Assembly: GCA_016302225.1 (NCBI GenBank)
Contig: JAEDOB010000023.1
Location: 1-14,069 of the forward strand
Reading direction: 5' to 3'
Origin: Oscillospiraceae bacterium
GTDB taxonomy: Bacteria; Bacillota; Clostridia; Oscillospirales; Ruminococcaceae
DNA: 14,069 nucleotides
Below the pieces are notes generated by a model. The model did no database searches. It saw only the letters and a list, made by a program, of their open reading frames with translations, and was not told where the DNA came from. Positions 1 through 6,960 of this stretch are shown here, piece after piece. A program made the translations under genes and the position numbers. Each line of letters starts with the position of its first letter. The first letter of the stretch is position 1.

Positions 1-904
1 CCCCCGCTCCGATAACCATGGGACGATAGGGCATTTCCAGAACATCGGGCATATGACACGCCGCCGAAGCGTCAAGGATAGCAATATCAATGCCGTTTTT
101 GGACGTTTCAAGCACAGTCGTCACGAGAAATCCCGCATTCAGTGCGACCGCTTCACCCGGTTCAAGATAGACCTGAACGCCGTATTTCTGCTGAATTCTG
201 TCTATCTCGGAAATCAGCAGCGGAATATTGTACCCCGCCTTTGTGATGTGATGTCCCCCGCCGAAATTCAGCCACTTCATGCCCTTAATATAGCTGCCGA
301 ATTTTTCCTCAACATGGACAAGGGTGTTCGCCAAAGCCTCCGCACCCTGTTCGCAAAGGGTATGAAAATGCAGACCGTCCAGCATGGAAAGGCAGTCGGG
401 GTCAAAGTTTGCAAGGGTAGTTCCCAGCCGTGAACCGGGAGCACAGGGGTCGTAAATAGGCGTGTCCTGCTCGGAATACTCGGGATTTATCCGCAGCCCC
501 ACCTGCGGACGTTTCCCAGACTTTTCTATCATCGGCACAAACCGCCTAAGCTGCGAAACGCTGTTGAACACAAAATGGTCGCATATCTCCAACAGCTCGG
601 GCATATCCGACGGGTCATAGGCAGGCGAAAAAACGTGGTTTTCCCGTCCGAAAGGCTTTGCCATTTCCTCATAGCCCAGCTTTGCTTCGTAAAGTCCGCT
701 GGCAGTTGTTCCGTCCAAATATTTCGCTATGAGCGGATAGCAGGAGTACATGGAAAAGCACTTCTGCGCCAGCAGTATCTTTGCACCCGTTTTTCTGCGG
801 ACGCCGTCCAGAATCTCCAAATTTTTCAGAAGCAGCTCCTCGTCCGTGATGTAACAGGGCGTGGGCAGGCTGTTTATGTCGAAATTCACCGTGTTTTCGG
901 GCAA
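1..904 (-). CDS. nspC: Carboxynorspermidine/carboxyspermidine decarboxylase, 3' end cut by window edge
   Basis: PLP-dependent enzyme of the alanine-racemase/ornithine-decarboxylase fold. It removes the carboxyl group from carboxy(nor)spermidine to give spermidine or norspermidine in the cytoplasm. The visible 301 codons (family usually about 380) contain the PLP-lysine region AQKCFS (K48), ASGLYEAKLGYEE near 68-80, FHTLCEQ around H181, the glycine-rich phosphate-binding NFGGGHH (213-219), YLEPGEA (246-252) and ACHMPDVLEMPYRP (282-295), all typical of NspC. The start is taken as TTG at 904, because AAAGGAA at 914-920 lies 9 bases upstream. An in-frame GTG at 913 abuts that Shine-Dalgarno sequence and is unlikely. 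It lies 116 bp downstream of the dehydrogenase that makes its substrate, on the same strand, and is probably co-transcribed through the two palindromes in the gap. Family assignment is firm. Whether the physiological product is spermidine or norspermidine cannot be told. Confidence 0.95.
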   Translation of the reverse strand, partial: MPENTVNFDINSLPTPCYITDEELLLKNLEILDGVRRKTGAKILLAQKCFSMYSCYPLIAKYLDGTTASGLYEAKLGYEEMAKPFGRENHVFSPAYDPSDMPELLEICDHFVFNSVSQLRRFVPMIEKSGKRPQVGLRINPEYSEQDTPIYDPCAPGSRLGTTLANFDPDCLSMLDGLHFHTLCEQGAEALANTLVHVEEKFGSYIKGMKWLNFGGGHHITKAGYNIPLLISEIDRIQQKYGVQVYLEPGEAVALNAGFLVTTVLETSKNGIDIAILDASAACHMPDVLEMPYRPMVIGAG

Positions 905-925
905 CTTATTCACTTCCTTTTATAA

Positions 926-954
926 ATTTCTCCCCGCCAAAGACGAGGAGAAAT
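926..954. repeat. Imperfect palindrome upstream of nspC
   Basis: Outer arms ATTTCTCC (926-933) and GGAGAAAT (947-954) pair perfectly. The interior contains the word CTCCCCGCC and pairs only partly. It lies in the gap between the polyamine dehydrogenase gene and nspC, next to a second palindrome (962-997). It resembles the TTTCCCCGCC palindromes elsewhere in the window. No U-run follows on the minus strand, so it is not a convincing intrinsic terminator. It may stabilise or process the two-gene mRNA. Confidence 0.5.
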
Positions 955-961
955 CATTTAA

Positions 962-997
962 TGTGTGTTCCCCCCGAATTCGGCGAAAGAACACACA
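962..997. repeat. Palindrome of the TTTCCCCGCC family between dehydrogenase and nspC
   Basis: Arms TGTGTGTTC (962-970) and GAACACACA (989-997) are exact complements. A short inner CCG/CGG pair surrounds AATT. The flanks resemble the copy after fabD (13157-13191): both have TTAATGTGT on the left and an ACACAC...AAACA segment on the right. This suggests two diverged copies of one element rather than two chance hairpins. There is no T-tract on either side. Confidence 0.6.
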
Positions 998-1020
998 CAA
1001 ACATTATCGTTAAGCTGTAA

Positions 1021-2220
1021 TCAGTCAACCAGCTCGGGGTCAAAGGTTTCCTTCCAGGGCAGACCCCACTTGTTAAGAGCGTCCATAAAGGGATCGGGGT
1101 CGAACTCCTCAACATTGAAAACGCCGGGCTTCTTCCACTTGCCCGTGAGAACCATCATTGCGCCGATCATTGCGGGAACGCCCGTTGTGTAAGAGATAGC
1201 CTGAGATTCTACCTCCTTGTAGCACTCCTGATGATCGCAGACGTTGTAAACATAATACTTAACGTCCTTGCCGTCCTTCTTGCCCTGCATAATGCAGCCG
1301 ATGTTCGTCTTTCCGACAGTTCGGGGACCGAGAGAAGCGGGGTCGGGCAGAACAGCCTTCAAAAATTGCAGAGGAACAATCTCCATACCGTTGTAGTTAA
1401 TGGGCTTGATAGATGTCATTCCCACATTTTCAAGGCATTTCAGATGTGTGAGATAGGACTGTCCGAAGGTCATAAAGAAGCGAATTCTCTTAATTCCCTT
1501 GATGTTGATAGCCAGAGATTCCAGCTCCTCGTGATGAAGCAGATACATATCCTTCTCGCCTATTTCGGGGAAATTGTACACTCTCTTTATCTCCATAGGC
1601 TTGGTTTCCACCCACTTGCCGTCCTCGATATAAGAGCCGTTTGCGGAAACCTCACGAATGTTTATCTCGGGATTGAAGTTGGTCGCAAAAGGATAGCCGT
1701 GGTCACCCGCATTGCAGTCCAGAATGTCCAGATAGTTTATCTCGTCGAAATAATGCTTTGCGGCATATGCGGTAAATACGCCCGTAACGCCCGGGTCAAA
1801 GCCGCAGCCGAGAACAGCGGTGATTCCCGCCTTTTCAAAGCGTTCTCTGTAAGCCCACTGCCAGCTGTACTCAAACTTTGCAGTGTCCTCGGGCTCATAG
1901 TTTGCCGTGTCGAGATAGTCAACCTTGCAGGCAAGGCAGGCGTCCATAATGGTCAGGTCCTGATAAGGCAGAGCAACATTTATAACGATGTCGGGCTTAA
2001 AGCTGTTGATGAGGGCAATAAGCTCGTCCACATTATCCGCGTTCACCTGAGCGGTTGAGATCTTGGTCTTTCCGCCCGACAGCTTTTCTTTAAGCTTGTC
2101 GCACTTGGATTTTGTGCGGCTTGCTATCATAATTTCCTCAAAAACCTCGCTGTTCTGACAGCACTTGTGAATAACTACGCTTGCGACACCGCCGCAGCCG
2201 ATGATCAATGCTTTTCCCAT
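1021..2220 (-). CDS. Carboxynorspermidine/carboxyspermidine dehydrogenase (saccharopine dehydrogenase family)
   Basis: NADPH-dependent reductive condensation of L-aspartate semialdehyde with putrescine or 1,3-diaminopropane gives carboxyspermidine or carboxynorspermidine, the substrate of the adjacent nspC product. The 399-residue protein opens with a Rossmann dinucleotide-binding motif, IIGCGGVASVV (residues 6-16), followed by IMIASRT and a middle/C-terminal catalytic region with GCGFDPGVTGVF, LDILDCNAGDHGYPFATNFNPEINIREVS and TTGVPAMIGAMM. Length and motifs fit the polyamine branch of the family rather than lysine-pathway saccharopine dehydrogenase, and linkage to nspC supports this. The start is ATG 2220. 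The frame stays open upstream to 2271, but GGAAAGG at 2232-2238 and the alignment of the Rossmann motif favour 2220. It is transcribed from the promoter at 2286-2314, and a short hairpin (2239-2265) adjoins the ribosome-binding site. The exact diamine used is not determinable here. Confidence 0.9.
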   Translation of the reverse strand: MGKALIIGCGGVASVVIHKCCQNSEVFEEIMIASRTKSKCDKLKEKLSGGKTKISTAQVNADNVDELIALINSFKPDIVINVALPYQDLTIMDACLACKVDYLDTANYEPEDTAKFEYSWQWAYRERFEKAGITAVLGCGFDPGVTGVFTAYAAKHYFDEINYLDILDCNAGDHGYPFATNFNPEINIREVSANGSYIEDGKWVETKPMEIKRVYNFPEIGEKDMYLLHHEELESLAINIKGIKRIRFFMTFGQSYLTHLKCLENVGMTSIKPINYNGMEIVPLQFLKAVLPDPASLGPRTVGKTNIGCIMQGKKDGKDVKYYVYNVCDHQECYKEVESQAISYTTGVPAMIGAMMVLTGKWKKPGVFNVEEFDPDPFMDALNKWGLPWKETFDPELVD

Positions 2221-2238
2221 AGTAAATACTACCTTTCC

Positions 2239-2265
2239 CCGCCGAAAATTTTCTTCATACGGCGG
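2239..2265 (-). promoter_or_regulatory. Hairpin in leader of the polyamine dehydrogenase gene
   Basis: CCGCCG and CGGCGG arms (2260-2265 and 2239-2244) enclose a 15-base AT-rich loop containing AAAATTTT. The downstream arm runs directly into the GGGGAAAGG ribosome-binding region, and it carries the word TTTCCCCGCC on the plus strand (2234-2243). The stem is only 6 bp. It could modulate translation or be a decayed copy of the palindrome family. No known riboswitch class is recognised. Confidence 0.35.
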
Positions 2266-2285
2266 CATCACATAATACTATGGAC

Positions 2286-2314
2286 ATTATAACACATATG
2301 GGGAGAAAATACAA
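2286..2314 (-). promoter_or_regulatory. Sigma-70-type promoter for the polyamine dehydrogenase/nspC unit
   Basis: On the minus strand, TTGTAT (-35, 2309-2314) and TATAAT (-10, 2286-2291) are separated by exactly 17 bp. The predicted start near 2279 gives a leader of about 59 bases before the ATG at 2220. Confidence 0.75.
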
Positions 2315-2342
2315 TGTTTTTTATGTAAAATCTGATACGCTC

Positions 2343-2371
2343 TTGATTTATCCGACGGTTAATGCTATACT
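2343..2371 (+). promoter_or_regulatory. Sigma-70-type promoter for the AraC-family gene
   Basis: TTGATT (2343-2348) and TATACT (2366-2371) are separated by 17 bp, giving a predicted start near 2378 and a leader of about 77 bases to the TTG at 2455. It is back to back with the divergent polyamine promoter. The -35 boxes are about 28 bp apart, so one bound protein could affect both. Confidence 0.65.
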
Positions 2372-2438
2372 TATAAAAACACCGCAACTCAAATCAAGAA
2401 ATTCTTCCGAAAATGCTGTATAATAAATATAAAGCAGT

Positions 2439-2445
2439 AAAGGAG
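2439..2445 (+). promoter_or_regulatory. Ribosome-binding site fixing a TTG start for the AraC-family gene
   Basis: AAAGGAG lies 9 bases before TTG 2455. The in-frame ATG at 2413 has no Shine-Dalgarno sequence, and it would place a TATAAT-like word (2419-2424) inside the coding region. The shorter protein is therefore preferred. Confidence 0.7.
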
Positions 2446-2454
2446 CTGACAAAA

Positions 2455-3417
2455 TTGAATGAATGGCACAGATACGTCCAAATTATCGTGGACGAGATAG
2501 ACAGCTGCATCAAGCAAAAGCGGGACGAAGCATTGACACTTTCCCGACTTTCCGAACGTTTGGGATATTCGGAGTATTACGTTTCCCGAAAATTCCGTGA
2601 AATATCGGGAATGAGCTTTCGTGACTATCTCCGAAACAGAACCCTTGCATTTGCGCTGAAGGAAGTCGCCGACAGTTCCAAAGGCTTTCTTGAAATTGCC
2701 GTGGACTTCGGCTTTTCATCTCAGGAAGCATTCACACGGGCATTCAAGGACGCTTACGGCGTCACCCCCGGCGAATATCGGAAAAATCCCGCACCCGTAG
2801 CCCTTCGCACTGTCTTAACGCCCTTTGACTGCTACTTATCGGATATTGGAGGAACAAGCATGACAAACGACATTAAGATTTATTTTGTAACTATCCCCGC
2901 CCACAAATATCTTCATATCAGAAACTACGAAAGCATCGGATATTGGGACTTCTGGCAGAAACAAAGCAAAATTCCCGGGCAGGACTGCGAAACTATCTGC
3001 AATCTGCTGAACAACATCAAAGGCAAGCTTGACGACGAGGGCGGCACGGAAGCCAACAGCGGCAGCGGACAGCTTATGGCATTCATCAACGAGCCTACGG
3101 GCAGGATATGCAGCTGGGGAATTCCCCTTGCGGAAAGCTACGGCGTCCGACTTCCCGCCGATTATTCGGGAGAAATTCCCGAGCAGATGCAGCTAATGTA
3201 CGTCCCCGAGGGTGAATATATCGTCTTTGAGCACGGTCCCTTTGACTATGAAACGGAAAATGAAGCCGTCGAGCGGAAGATAGAAGAAGCAATGAAAAGC
3301 TTCGACTACGAAAAATCGGGCTATAAGCTTGACACGACTCAGGGCAGAGTGTTCTATTTCTACCACGACTGCAAGCGTTTCTGGAAATATGTCCGACCTG
3401 TCATAAAAGCAAATTAA
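2455..3417 (+). CDS. AraC-family transcriptional regulator with C-terminal GyrI-like effector-binding domain
   Basis: A 320-residue cytoplasmic DNA-binding regulator. Residues about 8-108 form the AraC double helix-turn-helix: LSRLSERLGYSEYYVSRKFREISGMSFRDYLRNRTL makes the first helix-turn-helix, and IAVDFGFSSQEAFTRAFKDAYGVTPGEYRK is the classic second helix-turn-helix and family signature. Residues about 138-315 look like the GyrI-like effector-binding domain found in Rob and related regulators, beginning DIKIYFVTIPAHKYLHIR, with MYVPEGEYIVFEHGPF near 248-263. The DNA-binding domain is at the N terminus, as in Rob, not at the C terminus as in most AraC proteins. The start is TTG 2455 with AAAGGAG 9 bases upstream. 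It is divergent from the polyamine genes, so it could control them or a nearby efflux/stress function. That is inference, and its ligand is unknown. Confidence 0.9.
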   Translation: MNEWHRYVQIIVDEIDSCIKQKRDEALTLSRLSERLGYSEYYVSRKFREISGMSFRDYLRNRTLAFALKEVADSSKGFLEIAVDFGFSSQEAFTRAFKDAYGVTPGEYRKNPAPVALRTVLTPFDCYLSDIGGTSMTNDIKIYFVTIPAHKYLHIRNYESIGYWDFWQKQSKIPGQDCETICNLLNNIKGKLDDEGGTEANSGSGQLMAFINEPTGRICSWGIPLAESYGVRLPADYSGEIPEQMQLMYVPEGEYIVFEHGPFDYETENEAVERKIEEAMKSFDYEKSGYKLDTTQGRVFYFYHDCKRFWKYVRPVIKAN

Positions 3418-3424
3418 CCTACTG

Positions 3425-3457
3425 CTGTCCTTCGCAAAAACGAAGGGCAGTTTTTTT
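3425..3457 (+). terminator. Intrinsic terminator of the AraC-family gene
   Basis: CTGTCCTTCG (3425-3434) pairs with CGAAGGGCAG (3441-3450), a 10-bp stem with one G-T pair and a 6-base loop, followed by seven T. It starts 8 bases after the stop codon. Confidence 0.9.
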
Positions 3458-3460
3458 GAC

Positions 3461-3498
3461 AAAATAAAAAGCGGAACGAAGCAAAAGCCTCGTTCCGC
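3461..3498 (-). terminator. Intrinsic terminator after acpP (end of the fab operon)
   Basis: Read on the minus strand, GCGGAACGA (3490-3498) pairs with TCGTTCCGC (3471-3479) around a loop, followed by TTTTTATTTT. It ends minus-strand transcription coming from acpP and from any read-through of the upstream fatty-acid genes. It sits head to head with the AraC terminator, insulating the two convergent units. Confidence 0.88.
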
Positions 3499-3517
3499 AG
3501 CGGTTGACAAGCAAAAA

Positions 3518-3751
3518 TTACTTATCCTGATGCTCTTCGATATATTTAACAATATCGCCGACTGTCTTGATGCTCTCAACAGCTTCATCGGGGATCTCAA
3601 CCTCGAACTCGTCCTCAAGAGCCATTACAAGGTCAACAACATCGAGGGAATCTGCGCCCAGATCGTCCTGAATGTTAGCATCGAGAGTAACCTTGTCCTC
3701 ATCAGCATCGAGCTGATCAACAACCAGGTCCTTTACCTTATCAAAAATCAT
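3518..3751 (-). CDS. acpP: Acyl carrier protein
   Basis: A 77-residue acidic four-helix carrier that holds growing acyl chains on a 4'-phosphopantetheine arm in type II fatty-acid synthesis. The attachment site is S35 in LGADSLDVVDLVMALEDEF (residues 31-49), the standard ACP signature. The length is normal. The start is ATG 3751 with GGAGG 8 bases upstream; the frame extends five codons further but without a better site. It lies 101 bp after accDA on the same strand, with its own strong promoter (3785-3813) and a terminator (3461-3498). ACP can therefore be made independently of the long operon as well as by read-through, which fits its need in large molar excess over the enzymes. Confidence 0.97.
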   Translation of the reverse strand: MIFDKVKDLVVDQLDADEDKVTLDANIQDDLGADSLDVVDLVMALEDEFEVEIPDEAVESIKTVGDIVKYIEEHQDK

Positions 3752-3784
3752 TGCCGTAACCTCCAATCTAAATTATCATTTACT

Positions 3785-3813
3785 AGTATATTATATATTC
3801 AAGGGCTTGTCAA
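3785..3813 (-). promoter_or_regulatory. Strong promoter for acpP
   Basis: On the minus strand, a perfect -35 TTGACA (3808-3813) and -10 TATACT (3785-3790) are separated by 17 bp. The predicted start is near 3778, 27 bases before the ATG. It lies in the 101-bp gap after accDA. Confidence 0.85.
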
Positions 3814-3820
3814 GATAATC

Positions 3821-3841
3821 TGCAAATTTTTTTTGCATAAA
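3821..3841. promoter_or_regulatory. Possible operator upstream of the acpP promoter
   Basis: An inverted repeat TGCAAA-N5-TTTGCA (3821-3837) lies just upstream of the acpP -35 box. Its distal part on the minus strand, TTTATGCAAAAA (3830-3841), recurs identically upstream of fabD (12143-12154). A-rich words recur easily in intergenic DNA, so this is only a candidate regulator site. Confidence 0.25.
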
Positions 3842-3852
3842 TATACCGAAAT

Positions 3853-5577
3853 TTAGCCCTCGTTTTCATTAAATACGCCGATTTTTCTGAACTTATTGTA
3901 TCTTCTGTCCAAAAGCTCTTCCGTATCGAAAGCAGATATTCTGGAAACGGCTTCTGTGAGATACTCTGCGATATTCTCAGCAGCCTGACGGGGGTCGTTA
4001 TGGGCACCGCCCGCAGGTTCTTCGATAATACGCTCCGCAACACCCAGCTCCACCAGATCCTCGGCGGTTATCTTCATAATATTGCAGGCTTCTCTCTCCC
4101 GTGAAGCGTCCTTCCAAAGGATAGATGCAAATCCTCTCGGAGAAATTACCGAATACTGCGCATATTCCATCATAGCAAGCTCGTCGCAGACACCCAGAGC
4201 CAGCGCACCGCCGCTGCCGCCTTCGCCCAGCACAATGGAAATGACAGGCGTTTTCAGGGTCATAAACTTGTAGATGTTGGTAGCGACCGCTTCGCCCTGT
4301 CCCCTCTTTTCCGCTTCAACGCCGCAGAATGCACCGGGCGTGTCAATAAAGCAGATAACGGGTCTGCCAAATTTTTCCGCCTGACGTGCCAGCCTGAGTG
4401 CCTTTCTGTAACCCTCGGGGTGAGGCATGGAGAAGTTGGACGCCTTGTTTTCCTCAATATTTCTGCCCTTGACCTGCGCAATTACCGTCACGGGAACATT
4501 TCCCAGCCTTGCAACGCCGCCCATGATAGCACCGTCATCGCCGTAAAGCCTGTCGCCGTGCATCTCGAAAAATTCGTCGAAAATCATGGGGATATAGTCC
4601 CTGACAGTGGGACGCTGCTTGTTTCTGATTATTTCAAGGCGTTCCCAGGGAGTGTAATCGTTCAGCCCCTCCGCAGCGGCGAAATTTGCCTTTTCAGAGG
4701 GAGAACAGCAGCATTTAGCCTTTTTGTGAAGCTTCAGAAGATGTGCAATAGTCCTGCGCATGGTCTTTCGCTCGACTATCATATCCGCAAATCCGTGCTC
4801 CAGCTGAAATTCCGCAGACTGGAAATCCTCGGGCAATCTCTGCTTGATAGTTCCCTCAATAACACGCCTGCCCGCAAAGCCGATAAGAACCTTCGGCTCA
4901 GCTATGATAATATCTCCCTCGGACGCAAAGGACGCAGTAACGCCGCCCGTTGTGGGGTCGGTCATAACCGTGATGTAAAGCAGCCCCTTTTCGGAATGTC
5001 TTGCAGCCGCTCCGCAGGTTTTCGCCATCTGCATCAGGGAAACTATTCCCTCCTGCATTCTTGCGCCGCCCGAAGCGGTAAACAGTATAACAGGCAGCTC
5101 CTTCTCCGTCGCTCTTTCAAACGCTCGGGCAATTTTCTCGCCCACAACAGAGCCCATAGAAGCCATCATATACCTAGAATCCATAATGCCGATAACGCAC
5201 TTTTCTCCCCTTATTTCCGCCTCGCCTGTGATGATAGCGTCGTTCAAGCCTGTTTTCTCACGAAGCTCTGCCTGCTTCTCCTCATAACCGGGGAAATCAA
5301 TGGGATTTGCGCTGGTCATATCGCTGTCATATTCAACGAAGCTGCCGCTGTCTATGGTAATATCCAGACGCTCTCTTGCGGAAATTCTCGAATGATAGCC
5401 GCAGTTTTTGCAGACCTTCTGAGATTTCACAAACTCCTCTCTCAGAAAAACAGCCGAGCATCTGGGACATTTAAACATAAGGTCGGCGGGAATATCCACC
5501 GTTCCGCCCGTTTCCTGCGAAACGTTATCATCGTTAAATCTGGTTTTGACAATTTTGAAAAGATCCTCTAAAGCCAC
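3853..5577 (-). CDS. accDA: Fused acetyl-CoA carboxylase carboxyltransferase, beta (AccD) and alpha (AccA) subunits
   Basis: Transfers the carboxyl group from carboxybiotin on AccB to acetyl-CoA, giving malonyl-CoA. The 574-residue protein joins both carboxyltransferase subunits, which are separate in E. coli. Residues 1-285 are AccD: a zinc ribbon C37-x2-C40...C56-x2-C59, then TASGGARMQEG (168-178) and MTDPTTGGVTASFA (205-218). Residues about 305-574 are AccA: YTPWERLEIIRNKQRPTVRDYI, IDTPGAFCGVEAEKRGQGEA (411-430) and GEGGSGGALALG (451-462). The join near 286-305 is short and contains Cys-Cys-Cys (289-291). The N-terminal helices usual in AccA are largely absent. The start is GTG 5577; a TAA codon in frame directly precedes it, so no longer form exists. 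It follows accC by 25 bp. Function is certain from motifs; no frameshift was seen. Confidence 0.96.
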   Translation of the reverse strand: MALEDLFKIVKTRFNDDNVSQETGGTVDIPADLMFKCPRCSAVFLREEFVKSQKVCKNCGYHSRISARERLDITIDSGSFVEYDSDMTSANPIDFPGYEEKQAELREKTGLNDAIITGEAEIRGEKCVIGIMDSRYMMASMGSVVGEKIARAFERATEKELPVILFTASGGARMQEGIVSLMQMAKTCGAAARHSEKGLLYITVMTDPTTGGVTASFASEGDIIIAEPKVLIGFAGRRVIEGTIKQRLPEDFQSAEFQLEHGFADMIVERKTMRRTIAHLLKLHKKAKCCCSPSEKANFAAAEGLNDYTPWERLEIIRNKQRPTVRDYIPMIFDEFFEMHGDRLYGDDGAIMGGVARLGNVPVTVIAQVKGRNIEENKASNFSMPHPEGYRKALRLARQAEKFGRPVICFIDTPGAFCGVEAEKRGQGEAVATNIYKFMTLKTPVISIVLGEGGSGGALALGVCDELAMMEYAQYSVISPRGFASILWKDASREREACNIMKITAEDLVELGVAERIIEEPAGGAHNDPRQAAENIAEYLTEAVSRISAFDTEELLDRRYNKFRKIGVFNENEG

Positions 5578-5602
5578 TTACACTCACCGTTCCTTCTGCG
5601 GG

Positions 5603-6943
5603 TTACTTTCTCCGTCCCAGATAGCCAATATCGTAATTTCCCTTTTCAAAAACGGGGTCACGAATAAGCTCCAGCTGGAAGTCGATATTTGTATCAACGC
5701 CTTCAACGATAAACTCGGAAAGCGCCCATTTCATCTTCATTATCGCTTCTTCTCTTGTGGGAGCGTAGGCGATGAGCTTTGCTATCATGCTGTCATAATA
5801 AGGCGTGATGACATATCCCTGATAAGCAGAGCTGTCAATGCGTATTCCGGGACCTCCGGGGGTATGCAGAGCCTTTATCTCCCCGGGACAGGGACGGAAA
5901 TTCTCCTTGGGATTTTCCGCATTGATACGGCACTCGATAGCGTGTCCCCGAAGAGAAATGTCCTCCTGCTTAAAGGGCAGCGGCTGACCGTCAGCGATCT
6001 TTATCTGCATCTTTACAAGGTCAATGCCCGTAACAAGCTCGGTAATGGGGTGTTCCACCTGAATTCGGGTGTTCATCTCCATGAAGTAGAATTCGCCCTT
6101 TTCGTCCAGCAGGAATTCGATAGTGCCCGCATTGTAATATCCGCAGACCTTTGCGGCGTTTACGGCAGCCTCGCCCATACGCCTTCTGAGGTCGTCGGTC
6201 ATAACGGTTGAGGGAGTTTCCTCCAAAACCTTCTGATTTCTTCTCTGCATTGAGCAGTCACGTTCGCCCAGATGTACGACATTGCCCGATTTATCGGCAA
6301 GTATCTGAAATTCTATGTGCTTGGGATTTACGATGAAGCGTTCCATGTAAATGCTGTCATCGCCGAAATAGTTCTTTGCTTCCTGCTTTGCCTCGGTAAC
6401 GGCTCTTTCCAGATCCTCCCGACGCTCGACCAGACGGATACCCCGTCCGCCGCCGCCCGCAGAAGCCTTTACCATAAGCGGGTAGCCTATCTCCTCCTCC
6501 GCAAGACGGATAGCCTCCTCCATAGTGGGAACAGCACCGTCCGACCCGGGGATAACGGGAACGCCTGCCGCCTTCATAGCAGACTTAGCCGCCGCCTTAT
6601 CTCCCAGCATATCAATGGAATCGGGGGAAGGACCTATGAAGGTTATACCGCACCGCTCGCAGGTACGTGCAAAGGTGGCATTTTCCGACAAAAATCCAAA
6701 GCCGGGGTGTATAGCATTTGCGCCAGTTATCTCACAGGCAGCGATTATAGCTTTGTAATTCAGGTAGCTGTCCTTAGTGGCAGGGCCGCCTATGCAGACC
6801 GCTTCGTCGGCGATCTGGGCATGGAGAGCGTGTCGGTCTGCGGTGGAATATACTGCGACCGTCTTTATCCCCATTTCACGGCAGGCTCTGATGACTCTGA
6901 CCGCAATTTCGCCCCTGTTGGCGATCAAAACCTTATTAAACAT
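5603..6943 (-). CDS. accC: Acetyl-CoA carboxylase, biotin carboxylase subunit
   Basis: ATP-dependent carboxylation of the biotin on AccB with bicarbonate, the first half-reaction of acetyl-CoA carboxylase. The 446 residues match the usual length. Visible features are the N-terminal KVLIANRGEIAVRVIRA, NAIHPGFGFLSEN (76-88), ATP-grasp residues K116 and K159, the glycine loop GGGGRG (163-168), KHIEFQ with H209, GERDCSMQRRNQK, E276 in GTIEF, and EMNTRIQVEHP (289-299) with the catalytic Glu-Asn-Arg set. The start is ATG 6943 with GGAG 7 bases upstream. The frame remains open to 7018 inside fabZ, but the family begins at MFNKVLIANRGEIA. It sits 17 bp after fabZ and 25 bp before accDA in the operon. 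All key residues examined are present. Confidence 0.97.
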   Translation of the reverse strand: MFNKVLIANRGEIAVRVIRACREMGIKTVAVYSTADRHALHAQIADEAVCIGGPATKDSYLNYKAIIAACEITGANAIHPGFGFLSENATFARTCERCGITFIGPSPDSIDMLGDKAAAKSAMKAAGVPVIPGSDGAVPTMEEAIRLAEEEIGYPLMVKASAGGGGRGIRLVERREDLERAVTEAKQEAKNYFGDDSIYMERFIVNPKHIEFQILADKSGNVVHLGERDCSMQRRNQKVLEETPSTVMTDDLRRRMGEAAVNAAKVCGYYNAGTIEFLLDEKGEFYFMEMNTRIQVEHPITELVTGIDLVKMQIKIADGQPLPFKQEDISLRGHAIECRINAENPKENFRPCPGEIKALHTPGGPGIRIDSSAYQGYVITPYYDSMIAKLIAYAPTREEAIMKMKWALSEFIVEGVDTNIDFQLELIRDPVFEKGNYDIGYLGRRK

Positions 6944-6960
6944 TGCAATTCTCCAAACAC

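Noticed and set aside
926..997. Adjacent palindromes considered as a CRISPR or as paired intrinsic terminators
   Set aside because: The two units are not equal repeats with regular spacers, and no T-run follows either stem on the transcribed strand.
2419..2424. TATAAT word inside the extended AraC frame, considered as the main promoter
   Set aside because: No acceptable -35 box lies 16-18 bp upstream, whereas 2343-2371 has both elements at the ideal spacing.
4420..6211. Long plus-strand frames antisense to accDA and accC
   Set aside because: The opposite strand encodes full-length, motif-perfect enzymes. The antisense translations are rich in Cys, His and Arg without domain structure.
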